Positions 48,006 to 58,504 of a DNA stretch of 64,000 bases are shown piece after piece; within the stretch, counting starts at the first letter, position 1, and each line of letters opens with the position of its first letter. The stretch comes from Ischnura elegans. Its lineage: Eukaryota > Arthropoda > Insecta > Odonata > Coenagrionidae. Under the pieces are notes generated by a model. It was not told where the DNA came from and ran no database searches. It saw nothing but the letters and a program-made list of their open reading frames with translations. The translations under genes and the position numbers were made by a program. Where the stretch lies: contig NC_060258.1 of assembly GCF_921293095.1 (NCBI RefSeq), positions 9,314,607 to 9,378,606 on the forward strand, in the 5' to 3' direction.

Positions 48006-48064
48006 CGAAAACGAAGTTTCTTGTTCTCCCCACAGCCAGGAACACAGCAGCGTGGCCAACCCAT
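48006..48064 (-). CDS. THAP-B cassette, exon 1
   Basis: A short exon of 59 nt: ATG, then MGWPRCCVPGCGENKKLRF, the N-terminal THAP zinc pair (C6 or C7, and C11), ending in CG before GTAAGAACTT. The split codon joins exactly to exon 2 as CG|G. Together the two exons give a full THAP domain (W35, C59, H62, P81). Its sequence differs clearly from THAP-A, so the duplication, if any, is old. Confidence 0.75.
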
Positions 48065-50661
48065 TTCACCTTTCGGTTGAAATGAACTGTATTTTAGACA
48101 TTGTGATATTTCTATTTTTCTGGTGAAAAGATAATCGTCAACGATTACCTTAGACTTACCTCGCACACGATCACCTTGTTATTAAAATAAACGATCCTAT
48201 CAGCACCTTACACGGGTTATTGAAGCCTAAAATTCAATATTTATGCATGTATGATGTAGATGCATAGGGCTGATGAATTTTTCGTGCTTATGCGTGCGAA
48301 AACCCTAAGCAATGATATTGTCTTTGCAATAATCGTCACATTTGGTTTGCGGGAAAAGATACCGTAACATTTGAGTATCGAAAAGCGAGAAAGTTTGTCA
48401 ACAATGCATGCAAGGTGACTATATACAGGAGGCATAATATTATGGTTTTATTTTGTTGCCACTTAGGTAGCATTCTGATTAGGTTTCCAAATTATCCGCA
48501 GCGCAGTAATGAGTGCAATGCGATCCACTTTTTTCCAATATTTGCAGGACATATATAATAAAATAATTATGTTTTTAAATGCAAGGAATCACATTGAAAA
48601 GTTACGAATTAGATTAAGAACATCATTATGAATTTAATTTCGGTCATTAGCTCTAATTAGACCTAATTTCCTAGTGATTCTCGGATCAATATGTTCGTCA
48701 GCGACGCCAGTGGCGACTGTTGAAACCCATTTAAATGAGCGGTGGGCGCCAAAATTTCTGAAGCTGCAGTATCATACCGCGTTATATAAATTTCAAAGCT
48801 GTTTCAAATTGTGATTGAACATGAAGCGTAAAAAATTTGTGCTCAATGGAAATTATTAGATAAATTAAGGATTTGAAACTGCTTTAGTTGACCACAAACC
48901 AAATTTACTAATATGCTTTGTTCGCAGCGTATGGTTTTATTTTAAAGACATGGTTTGGTTAAGGCTTCTTGCTCCACAAAACCGGGAATCTTCACAGGCA
49001 AAGGCCTGCTACTGATGCCCTCAGTTGAGGTCCCTACAGCCCTTACAAAGGATTTTGTGTTAATTAATTGCTGTGTGAGTGAATTTGGCCACACCGAAAA
49101 GTTTTCTTGCAATGAGGATGAGCTTTGGGAGATTTTTATACGGCCCTTTGAATTTTTCCCTTTGCTACATCTATGAGGTCGTAGAGCTCAATTCCCCCGT
49201 TTTGCACGTTAAAATTAGTATGAAACCCTCATCTACTCGGTACCCTGTTTTTCATAATTGTTCCACCCTGGTTTCGGATCCCCGAACGAAATTCCTGGTA
49301 CCCCATCCACTGCCACAGTCTCCACAAACTAGTACAGGAATACCCGTGTCGATGTAAAATGGATACGCAGAATACGTCACGGCTGTTGGAGCTTTTTACA
49401 ATTTCCAATCTTCCTGGATTAAAGCTTCTCAAGGGTTTCCAACACGGTCAGGATTGTTTCATGTTGATTGATTACTCCTACTCAGACCGATCTATGCCTA
49501 AATAGGAATATTCATATGGAAATTCGTTTATAGTACGTTTGTATTCAAAGGTTGATAAAGGGTTATTAAAGATAGTCACTGTAATTTTGGCTCACGATAA
49601 AGAACTGAGAGAGTCATATTTTATTACATTACGAGGGCTTTTTTTCGTAGGAGTTAAATCAGATATTTTATTGAATTTCACCGCAAATGTAGGTACACTT
49701 AGAATGTGGCTAACAGAGTAATGTATATCTTTAGATGTACTACATTACAATATCGCTCCTACAATTTGCTAGAAAGTTTTTAAAGCAAAAACAATTAAAC
49801 ATCTAATCTTAGTGTCTCCAAAATTTGTTCCAGGTGATGATGAACTCCGTTAATATGGACGCTAGAGTTCCGTTTAAAATTTGGAACCGATCAGCAGAAC
49901 ATAATTCTTGGCATTGATTTTCAATAAATGCAGCATGTACGTGTTTAGTTATTCTAACTTATAAACAAATAAGTCACCAAGAGCACCTTCCTTGAGTGGG
50001 ACACTAAGAGCCGGAATGGGTCGAGATAATCCCCACGCAGACAATAGGAAAGGGTCGGACCTCTCGCACCTAAGGACCCTAATGGTGCTTGGGACCCACT
50101 TGGCATGTTTGACTGCAAAACCGTGAAAACACGGCCTTCGTCCTTCAGCATCGGAAAATTCAAGCCGTGAAAACACGCCTTCCGTCGGGAAAAGGTTAGG
50201 AAGCGAGTCATTTCTAGTAGCAAACAGACCTAAGTTAACATTATATAAACACTGTTTGCTTAACATGGGGCCAAAGTTATTTCATCAAATGTCATGTTAA
50301 GACTTGCTACAGACTGGCTTTCCTCAAAAGAATTAACAGAAAATTTATTTTGAAATTATTTATTTAAAACACTCCTGTATCATTTACTGCATTATCATTA
50401 TTTTTTATTGGCATGCATTTTGTTATTTGTTGGTGGCTCAATTCTGGTCCTATCACCTTGGAGACCACCTGAATATCCTCCTCTTTGTTATTTTTCTATT
50501 CAGATGTGAAAATAAAATGTAGGAGAAAATAAATTACTATTATTATTATAATAATATTTTGTTCATGCTTCATACACTAGATCGCTCGGCAAATAGAGAC
50601 ATTCTATTCTATACTAGATGGATAATGAATTCCTTCACAAAAAATTGTTTTCATGATTCTT
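48065..50661. other. Stretch with no recognised gene between THAP-B and paralogue 3' end
   Basis: AT-rich. A weak relic of the hammerhead-type repeat (GCTTCTCAAGGGTTTCCAAC near 49426) and a decayed repeat shared with 21230-21340 are visible. Short ORFs have no domains. Nothing else is supported. Confidence 0.6.
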
Positions 50662-50913
50662 TTATTTGACAGGGACACGAGGTTTCCGAATGCGAGGCGG
50701 CAGGCCAAAGTGTCGCCTCCTGTGGTGCGATAGGTTTTCCTTGCACGCAAACACTTTGCTGCAGACGTCGCACGGGAATTCTCTCTTCGGTCCGTGCATG
50801 TAGTTGAGGTGTTTGACCAATTTCCTGCGCGAAGCGTACTGTTTGCTGCAAAGCTCGCACGTAAACATCTCGTCCTTCTGATGCACCTCCATGTGAGACT
50901 TCAAACCGTGGTT
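50662..50913 (-). CDS. Paralogue (gene 2) terminal exon: fingers 5(end)-7
   Basis: Same length (252 nt), phase and acceptor context (CTCCACAG) as gene 1 exon 8. It encodes NHGLKSHMEVH, two complete C2H2 fingers and the same PRIRKPRVPVK tail, with four differences in 83 residues. The stop TAA overlaps AATAAA as in gene 1, and the short 3' flank is also conserved. It belongs with exons 57527-57788 and 58275-58504. Upstream exons are expected beyond the right edge. Confidence 0.88.
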   Translation of the reverse strand, partial: NHGLKSHMEVHQKDEMFTCELCSKQYASRRKLVKHLNYMHGPKREFPCDVCSKVFACKENLSHHRRRHFGLPPRIRKPRVPVK

Positions 50914-51041
50914 CTGTGGAGGAAGAAAAGGCGGAGAGGAAGTCAGAAGACCATCTTAGAATAGTAAAGGCGGGTGTATTCAAGGACGTTGAAAATATAC
51001 TGGTTGGGTCACCACTGGTTCCGGTTGTTCTCGTAGTGATA

Positions 51042-52113
51042 CCGTAAAACCTCTTTACATCGTAATGGAGGGGACCAAAATATAGAGAGGTTTCAGTGAT
51101 AGGCACCATTTTTTCATATCTGTTCGTGCAATCCGGTCCGAAGGTGGCTCAGAAGAAGTGCGCGTGGGGACGTGTGCCCCGGGTTATGATGAAATGAAAG
51201 GCAAGGACACCTTCAATCGAATTCAGTTTATTTCGCACGCAACTTGCGGAGAAGCACACGCCGAAACTCCGCGTCCACACGCTCCCGGCTTTGGTTGAAC
51301 ACTGACAAACACCCACGCAGTCGGCATAAGCATGGATGCTAGGGTAAAAGGGTTACTGACCCTCGAGTAATGGCACTCCCTCACTTCAAAAGGGTGAGAG
51401 TCAAGTCCCTTTGGCGGAGATCATGAGAAAGGAGCCGAAAGGGACTTGGCTGCGCCTTGGAAAGGTCAGAGGGCGACGACACTCGCCGAAGGAGGGGGGG
51501 GGGGGGGAATACCCAACAATATCCTTTGGAAATGAAAGGCACTACAGTCTTTTAAACCATTATATTCATGTGTTTAAACAAACATGCATGCATTAGTGAA
51601 CATATATATTTATTATTTAATAATTACAGAAAGTGAGCGCTATTGTATGATTTTTACAATGATTCGAGAGAAATCACTGTGATCTCTCTTAATTCAACAG
51701 TCACTTAAAATGATTAGGATAATTAAGTACATATACCTTTTTTCTTATTTACTGTTATGTATGCTCTCATATGGAACAAAATGGCCAGAACTAATGATTA
51801 ACTTGAAAATGACTGCATAAGAGGGTATATAAGAAAAAAATGAGTGAAACATTTATTGCTGAAAATGTCATTCCATTTACGTAATCGTGCCAGCATGAAA
51901 GGTCTTTTGTTGTCTCGGTACAATTTGTGGAGGTAGATAGGCCGTCTCGGGGGTGTCTCCTTGGTATGATAAGTGGAGGTTTTACGATATAAAGAGGTTC
52001 ACTACAAAAAGGTTTGCCTATAAATTTACATGTAAATCAGACGGGACCGTAAGGGTGGTATGAAGTATGGTGGTTTACGATGTAAAGAGGTTCACAACGT
52101 AGAGGTTTTACTG
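51042..52113 (+). mobile_element. Family A MITE, copy A5, split by a solo LTR
   Basis: The left end CCGTAAAACCTCTTTAC and right end GAGGTTTTACTG match the family; the middle is interrupted at 51121-51518. Confidence 0.88.
51121..51518. mobile_element. Solo LTR, 398 bp, 5-bp target duplication ATATC
   Basis: Begins TGTTCGTGCAATCCGG and ends CCCAACA (TG...CA). ATATC is duplicated at 51116-51120 and 51519-51523 inside a MITE whose other copies are uninterrupted. A G-run lies near the right end. A 5-bp duplication suits BEL/Pao or some gypsy elements. Unrelated to the LTRs at 32953 and 30094. Confidence 0.88.
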
Positions 52114-52210
52114 TGAATGGTGTGACTACCAAGACTACACGACCTTAGGGTGGCAGATTGAGCTAAAATTTTCTGATCTGGTAGATCATAGATTTTTGTA
52201 GCTAAGAATA

Positions 52211-52429
52211 TTGAAAAAAATCCATCGAAGACCAAGAATGGAGTTCATGGAAGCTCTCGCGTTTTGCCTTGTAGATGAACATCTCAACGCAAGGGTGAAA
52301 AAAGTTAATCTTCCAGCAGACACGAAGGCTTTTCTAGCGATGAGACTTGGGAAAATTCCTGAATTATCTGCTGCTGCCCATGAGCCTCAATGTAGGGCGA
52401 GTCATAGTTTTGCATGGGGAAAATATTAA
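52211..52429 (+). pseudogene. 72-codon ORF of unknown origin
   Basis: The product has mixed composition (FMEALAFCLVDEHLNARVKK, then LPADTKAFLAMRLG) and is not repeat translation of any family here. The layout loosely recalls the region before the zinc tail in piggyBac-type transposases, but this is only a resemblance. The frame has no clear start or end and is probably a relic. Confidence 0.3.
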
Positions 52430-52959
52430 AATTATAAGACGGCAAATGTACGAATTTTTTCTATTTATATGCAATAATCATTCCACCTGCGTCAAAAAAT
52501 GTCATTTCAGAGGCAGTGATGGATGAAAAAATTTAAAAATTAATTTTGCTGGTGTACAGTGGAACTTGGTTGTAACGGCATCGGCTGTATCGTCAACTCG
52601 GGTTTAACGTCTCACTAACATTTTTTTAAGCAGTTTGGAATTTTAAACGGGTTTCTACCGCTATTAACAACAAAGTTAGTAATCATGAGGTATTAAGAAT
52701 ATAATTCCGGAAGTCCTTTATTTTGAATGATAAAATTTCATTTAAAAATTGCTTATGCACAGAACATAACGAAGACTTCGTTTCAAGGTATTAAAAAAAT
52801 TGCAGTATGAACAAATTACATAATTGAAAAATCTCTTGACAATGTAACCACCTCGCAAGGGATTCCTGCGGTGAGGGTGGTCATAAATGAGTGGGAGGGT
52901 CGTGCTTGATTGCATGGGGAGTGGAACTTAAGGACTCGCTCAGCAGGGCTCCAGGAATA

Positions 52960-53598
52960 GGGTGGTTTCCCATTATTTTTTTACTGCCTAAATCGAAAGA
53001 TTATTACTCCTGGAGTACGTATTTCACGCTTTTAGATTTTTAAATGACCATATCTATTTTTCGCGATTAAATGAAAAGTGAAAATTTTCAAGCGCGCGAA
53101 AATGCGACGCGTAAGTATGAACGCATTTCTGGTTCCCCCTCCCGCCTTGTGAGGTGACCTTGATCGAGGCTCTGAGCGCTGATAGGACGCAGGATGCTAG
53201 CGGGTAGCTGAGTACCTTGCTGGCTGGTAGCACTTGGCTTAAAAAAGGTTTATTAATACCTTATCAAACGAAGAAAACTTTCCGACCTTAGCCAGTTTTA
53301 ATAAGTGATTATTAAGACATGTTTCCCTGAGCTCTGAGCCTCATGCATGCATTGGTAACCTCATACGACATAAAACTCCTATCCTCTCGTATAGAAACTA
53401 GGTCCCTGTGACGTCACGTGGACTGGCATCGCATGGGCGCCAATCTGGCCCTTTTCAAATGAGTATAAAAATGGACCATTAACATTCGTCTAAACCGGTA
53501 TTTCTAAAACGAAATAATTTGTATATTATGAATACAGTAATGGTGGATAACAAATCGCAATCAATGCCTTTGGTTTTCTTTGATGAAGGAAACTACCC
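52960..53598 (-). mobile_element. Family D MITE, complete copy D8
   Basis: GGGTGGTTTCC at the left and GGAAACTACCC at the right, TA flanks; inverse orientation to D1. The flanking stretches 52437-52959 and 53599-54325 hold no recognised gene; a short segment at about 53614-53670 weakly resembles the finger 1 exon (GTTCTTGTACATAAACTC), a possible exon 6 relic. Confidence 0.88.
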
Positions 53599-54333
53599 TA
53601 TTATAATTCCCTTCCCTTTTTCGTGTTGTCTCATGTGATCTTTCAAGTGGTTCTTGTACATAAACTCTTATCGTCAGCAAATATTGCGACGCTCGGGTAT
53701 AGTGTCAAAAATTTTGCGATTCTTAGGTTGCAAAAGTGGTAGCGTGATTGTATTATGTCCCAAAGTTCATAGAAACCATGTGTGGAAACATCAAAAGCAA
53801 AAACAGGTCACAAGCTTGACGTTGAGCTGGTGACGGGATGCAACTCTTTTGTTTAATTGGTGTCTGGAGGGAGCGGGGGCTGTCCCGCATACCTGGGTCT
53901 TATCCCTTCCCACCCCTACAAAAGGACCGTTCAAAAGAAGATCACAGATTTTTTTTGAGAGTAAAGTAAGATTTTTACTAGGCTATACAATGCATATTTA
54001 ATTGGGAATATCATTTTTTATTAACGTTTTTTATTATAGATATTCCAATGTACGATTAGATTTCAATAAACAGTGTTGTGTATTGCAGAACATTTGCGTT
54101 TTTACTTTGTCCTTTCACTCTGATTTTAAGGCTGCTTTTTTTATAACGTCACTCGGATATAACGTTAAAAATCTTCTGGTCCCTTTGATGACGTTACAAC
54201 CAAGTTCCACCGTAGTTTGTTATTTTTCAAATTTTAATGATTGCATTAACAATTTGGCATATCCATTTCCTTTTTTGTGTGTGATTTTTTTGACTTTATA
54301 GTGTCCAGATTATCATCTGCAATTCCTTTAGAA

Positions 54334-55713
54334 CAGGGATTCCCAAACTGGGGGGCGTGGAGAAAGTCCAGGGGGGGGGGGGGGGGGGGGCGTGACACCC
54401 AAATGAAATAAATAAAAAAATTACAAAAATAATTTCCTCGTATCTTTGAAATAAATTCTTTCCAAGTTTTTATTCATAAGGACTGGAATTAATTGTGGCT
54501 TGCCACTATATCGCCTTACGTCTTGTGATCAGGCTGTCTTCGGTCAGCTTTTTATGTGTTTTTTATGCCCACAACTTTACGAAAAGTTGAGCCACAGAGT
54601 AAGGACCATATCTGAACTGTTCGTCTTCATTCCGAGAATCTGCGTCAAACGAGATGCGAGATGTATTTCTGGGAAGCATTCACTTGTTTATTTATTTCAT
54701 CACCAAAAACGGCACAAAGGTCTCTAAATTAGCTGTTCCTAAATCAATAATGTCTAAAAGATAACAAACAATAGCACAAACAAATAAAAACTAACAGAAA
54801 ACAAAATGTTTAAACATAAGAAGGGGCACTATTTATGGATTATATACAGCGGTGAACAGGGTATTTTCCTTCATCAAAGAAAACGAAAGGCGTTGATTGC
54901 GATTCGTTACCCACCATTAGTGTATTCATAATATTCAAATTATTTGGTTTTAGAAATACCGGGTTAGACAAATGGCAATGGTCAATTTTATCCTCATTTG
55001 AAAAGGGCCAGATTGGCGCCCATGCGATGCCACTCCACGCGATGTCACAGGGACCTAGTTTCTACACGAGAGGATAGGAGTTATACATCGTCTGATGTTA
55101 CCAATGCATGCATGAGGCGCAGAGCTCAGGGAAACATGTCTTAATAATCACCTATTAAAACTGGCTAAGGTCGGAAAGTTTTCCTCGTTTGATAAGGTAT
55201 TAATAAACCTTTTTTAAGCCAAGCGCTACCAGACAGCAAGGTACTCAGCTACCCGCTAGCATCCTGCGTCCTATCAGCGCTCAGAACCTTGATCAAGGTC
55301 ACCTCACAAGGCGGGAGGGGGACCAGAAATACGTCACACGGAGAGATTTCCTTACCCGTCGCGTTTTCGCGCGCTTGAAAATTTTCACTTTTCATTTAAT
55401 CACGAAAAATAGATATCGTCATTTAAAAATCTAAAAGCGTAAAATACGTTCTCCAGGAGTAATAATCTTCTGATATAGGCAATAAAAAAATAATAGGAAA
55501 CCACCCTATTGTAATCTTTCCATTCTGCGTTTCCCACATTAAACAGTGAACAAAAAAATCTACCTACTCACTGTATCAAGCAGTACGAGTACAAGTACTT
55601 GTGCAAGTAGGAGTTGGTATGTACGGCTCCGTGGAAATAAGGTATTGCAAAATGGAAAGCAGATATGTGTAGGGGGGGGGGGGGCATGGTACAAAAAAGT
55701 TTGGGAACCCCTG
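54334..55713. mobile_element. hAT-like element, 1380 bp, with 8-bp target duplication
   Basis: Termini CAGGGATTCCCAAACT and the inverse of CAGGGGTTCCCAAACT (15/16). CTTTAGAA is duplicated perfectly on both sides (54326-54333 and 55714-55721). Eight-base duplication and CAGGG ends are hAT hallmarks. Poly-G runs occur just inside both ends. No intact transposase. A family D MITE is nested inside. Confidence 0.92.
54859..55506 (+). mobile_element. Family D MITE, copy D9, nested in the hAT element
   Basis: Left end GGGTATTTTCCTTCATC and right end GGAAACCACCC with the usual internal blocks. Confidence 0.85.
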
Positions 55714-55941
55714 CTTTAGAAAAATTATTCAATGTATTGATCAAGAAATTTGCACATGATTATGTAATATTTTTGTTTATAAATGAATGGGAAAAATATT
55801 TAAAGTGCTTTTATTTATTAGAAATTACCCAAAAACGTTAAAACACCCTCAACTTTGGGAAAATCAAAAATGTAACAGTGCGGCAAAAAAGTTGCAAGAG
55901 TGCACTGGCGCTATACTCGCAGGCGCGTGCACCAAATGGTT

Positions 55942-56024
55942 AAAAATCCAAAAGCGTGAAATGCATACTCCAGGAGTTTATAATCTTTCGATATAGGCAA
56001 TAAAAAAATAGTAGGAGACCACCC
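55942..56024 (+). mobile_element. Family D right-end fragment (D10)
   Basis: Matches the last 80 bp of the family, ending GGAGACCACCC. Confidence 0.7.
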
Positions 56025-56032
56025 TATTGCTT

Positions 56033-56575
56033 TGAACCCTTTCGAGACGGCGGAGTTTTCGTCTTAGCATGACTGCTGTACTGAGCCCAAAGATACTCTT
56101 CTTTCTCATGGTACGGAGCAGTTTTGGAGGGCATTCGTTAAGATGGGTCTCGCTGAACCTTTTTCGACCCCTCCACGCAGGGACTCCGCATTATCTCCGA
56201 CTCCGAGAGTAGTAGTGCTCCCTCCTTTCCGGGTTTACGACCATACCTGCGGCATTGGTTCACGGTCAACTTAATTATTGCTTATATGTATTTAGCACAT
56301 GGATAATTGTTGCTTGCACGTAAATTGCAGACTTTGAATTGAATTCCTCATTTTTATCTGAGCATTGTCAAATTTTAAACGAAGTTCTAAGGCCAATATT
56401 AACGCACTTAATGCAGCAACGATTTCCATGTTGATTTTTATACATAACTCGAGATATAAGTTAATATTTATCGTAGAATTTCGTTTAAAAATCGTAAACG
56501 CTGCTCAAAAGACAAATAATTCAATTCTTAGTATATTTTTCTTGAGAAATGAACGAATATTTATTTAGAAAATTG
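56033..56575 (-). repeat. Interspersed repeat family G, copy 2 (inverted)
   Basis: Reverse complement of 44372-44944, from CCTTTCGAGACGGCGG to a region matching TTCTTGAGAAATGAACG. Confidence 0.7.
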
Positions 56576-56846
56576 ACTGTATAAACAACTGAATGACCAC
56601 TGTCCTGTACCACTGAGAGGGGTGAAAAAAGACGAAGGGTCCGGGTACCTGCTCCCGGATCCCGAGGGTTAATCCTAAACCCCGAAGCGATGGGTTCCGA
56701 GACAAAGACGTCGTAAACCCACGACCGTCCCAAAAGGGGGAGAGCTACAAAACTAATATATACGGCTTTCGTTCTCCTGGCCAGGAAAATCTCACACGTA
56801 AATATACGGCCGTCGTCTCCCGGGTCAGGAAACGTCCACACGTATA

Positions 56847-57429
56847 CAGTGGAACCTCGTTAAAGCGAGTACGGGCTATAGCGACACCCCCGCTATTACG
56901 AGAGATAGCCGATGCACCGTCAATTGACCCTATAATAAGCGTGTTAAAAAATTCGTTTTTACGAGACCCTTTCGGTGTTGGCTCTCGCCATAGCGAGGGT
57001 TTCACCGCCGGAAGACTTTCATCAAGACTCATTAACCTCTGTAACTGCTAGCGATCTGTTAGAATTGAAGTTAATGGAGTGCTCAGTCTCAAATTTATGT
57101 GGTAAACTGTCGTTCGATAAACATAATGATTGACGAAACAATGCTTTGCATGATTTTAATTCAGTGCGGCGCTTATAAATTGTTTGAATAGTTAGTCGTT
57201 ATTCGAGTAAGGAAATTTAGTGATGCAAAAAAACATCGCCTTTTGTCTGGATTTATGCTTACGTTTATCGGATAGATGTTTATCTGTCGCCGCACCACTC
57301 CTGTTCCTGTATATCTGTTAGCAACAGGAATATTGGCTATTATTTGCTCCACCTCCGGTAAAGCGACAATTCGCTATAGCGAGATTTTATTAGTGCACCG
57401 TGGGGTGTCGTTATATCGAGGTAGCACTG
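56847..57429 (-). mobile_element. Family B pogo-like MITE, copy B2 (inverted)
   Basis: CAGTGGAACCTCGTTAAAGC at the left, inverse of the family left end at the right, TA flanks. 583 bp against 582 bp for B1 and very similar throughout. Confidence 0.9.
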
Positions 57430-57526
57430 TATATACGTGTACAGTAGGGAAAAGGTTAAGGTTTAATAACAATAAGTTCTCTATCACCAATATTATAACT
57501 GAGACAACAATTAAACAAATAATTAC

Positions 57527-57788
57527 CGTAGAAAACTCTCTGTGGCACACATTGCAGATGAAGTGACGCTTCTTCCTGTGCATTCTCTCGTGGCGACGCA
57601 AGCCCGCTAGGCCCGCGAAGGCCTTGCCACAGTCTGCGCACAGGTGCTGCCGCAAGCCGATGTGATTGTTCTTGTGAAACAGAAGATCTTGGGGACGACG
57701 GAAGCGCTTGGAGCACAGCTCACACTCGTACGGCTTGTAGTCCGAATGCGTGATTATGTGCGAGTTCAATGTCTGCAGGTCCTTGTAC
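57527..57788 (-). CDS. Paralogue (gene 2) exon: fingers 2(end)-5(start)
   Basis: 262 nt, the same length and phases as gene 1 exon 7, acceptor TTTTCCGCAG and donor GTAATT. It carries YKDLQTLNSHIITH, two full C2H2 fingers and the Cys half of the next (FICNVC). Finger 5 has exact C-X2-C-X12-H-X3-H spacing when joined to 50913. About 20 of 87 residues differ from gene 1. A family C fragment lies 31 bp upstream. Confidence 0.88.
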
Positions 57789-57819
57789 CTGCGGAAAAGA
57801 CAATGCGTACCATAATGTA

Positions 57820-57937
57820 CGGTGGGTCCTCGTTTGACGTCACTTACCGTTCCTGAAAAATGTGACGATAAATTAAATGACGTTAATCGAAACATAATAT
57901 CCCATAGGAAACAATGTAAAAAGTGAATATCGGCTCT
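57820..57937 (+). mobile_element. Family C MITE fragment, copy C6
   Basis: The first ~118 bp of the family (GGGTCCTCGTTTGACG...), then an abrupt switch to family D sequence at about 57938. Confidence 0.75.
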
Positions 57938-58223
57938 ACCAGCTAGCAGAGTACTCTGCTACCTGCTAGCTTTGCTTGTGCATCGTGCCAGTGCTCATGG
58001 CCTTGCGCCATTATACGGCGGTGGACGGAACCAGAATGACATCACACAGGCTTTTCCAAGCATTCATACTTAGCCTTAACATTTTCGCGCGCTTGAAAAT
58101 TTAATCTTGACAAAAATAGATATTGTAATTTAAAAAACTAAAAGCATGAAATACGTCCCCCAGGAGTAATAGGGCAAATTTCTTTCGATTTAGGCAATTA
58201 AAAAAATTATAGGAAACCACCCC
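57938..58223 (+). mobile_element. Family D right half (D11)
   Basis: From CTAGCAGAGTACTCTGC to GGAAACCACCCC. Joined directly to the family C fragment, so a deletion fused two MITEs. Confidence 0.75.
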
Positions 58224-58274
58224 ATTAGCATTGGGATTTTGGTTTTGGAGGGATGAACGCCACTTGTGCCTCAC

Positions 58275-58504
58275 CTTCTGTCGCAGTAAGTGCATGGGAA
58301 TGGATATCCCTTCTCGTGCTCCCTCACGTGATCCTTCCAGTGGTTCTTGTACATAAACTCTGCCCCGCATGTCCTGCACGCAAACTTGTCCTCATCTGAA
58401 GGCATCCTTCTTGGCGGCTTAACCTGTGGTCTCTCCATCTCTTCGTGCACCGTGAAATCCTCACCCTCAGTCTTCCCGAAATCCTCTTCGCTGCTCAGGT
58501 CAGT
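58275..58504 (-). CDS. Paralogue (gene 2) exon: acidic linker, finger 1, start of finger 2
   Basis: 230 nt, acceptor CTCTCTTCCAG before 58504, donor GTGAGG after 58275, phase 2 at the end as in gene 1 exon 6. It encodes TDLSSEEDFGK..., then FACRTCGAEF, HVREH and YPFPCTYCDRR. The finger half is close to gene 1 and the linker half is not. Intron to the next exon is 486 bp. Exons encoding a ZAD or THAP for this gene were not found up to the window edge. Confidence 0.85.
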
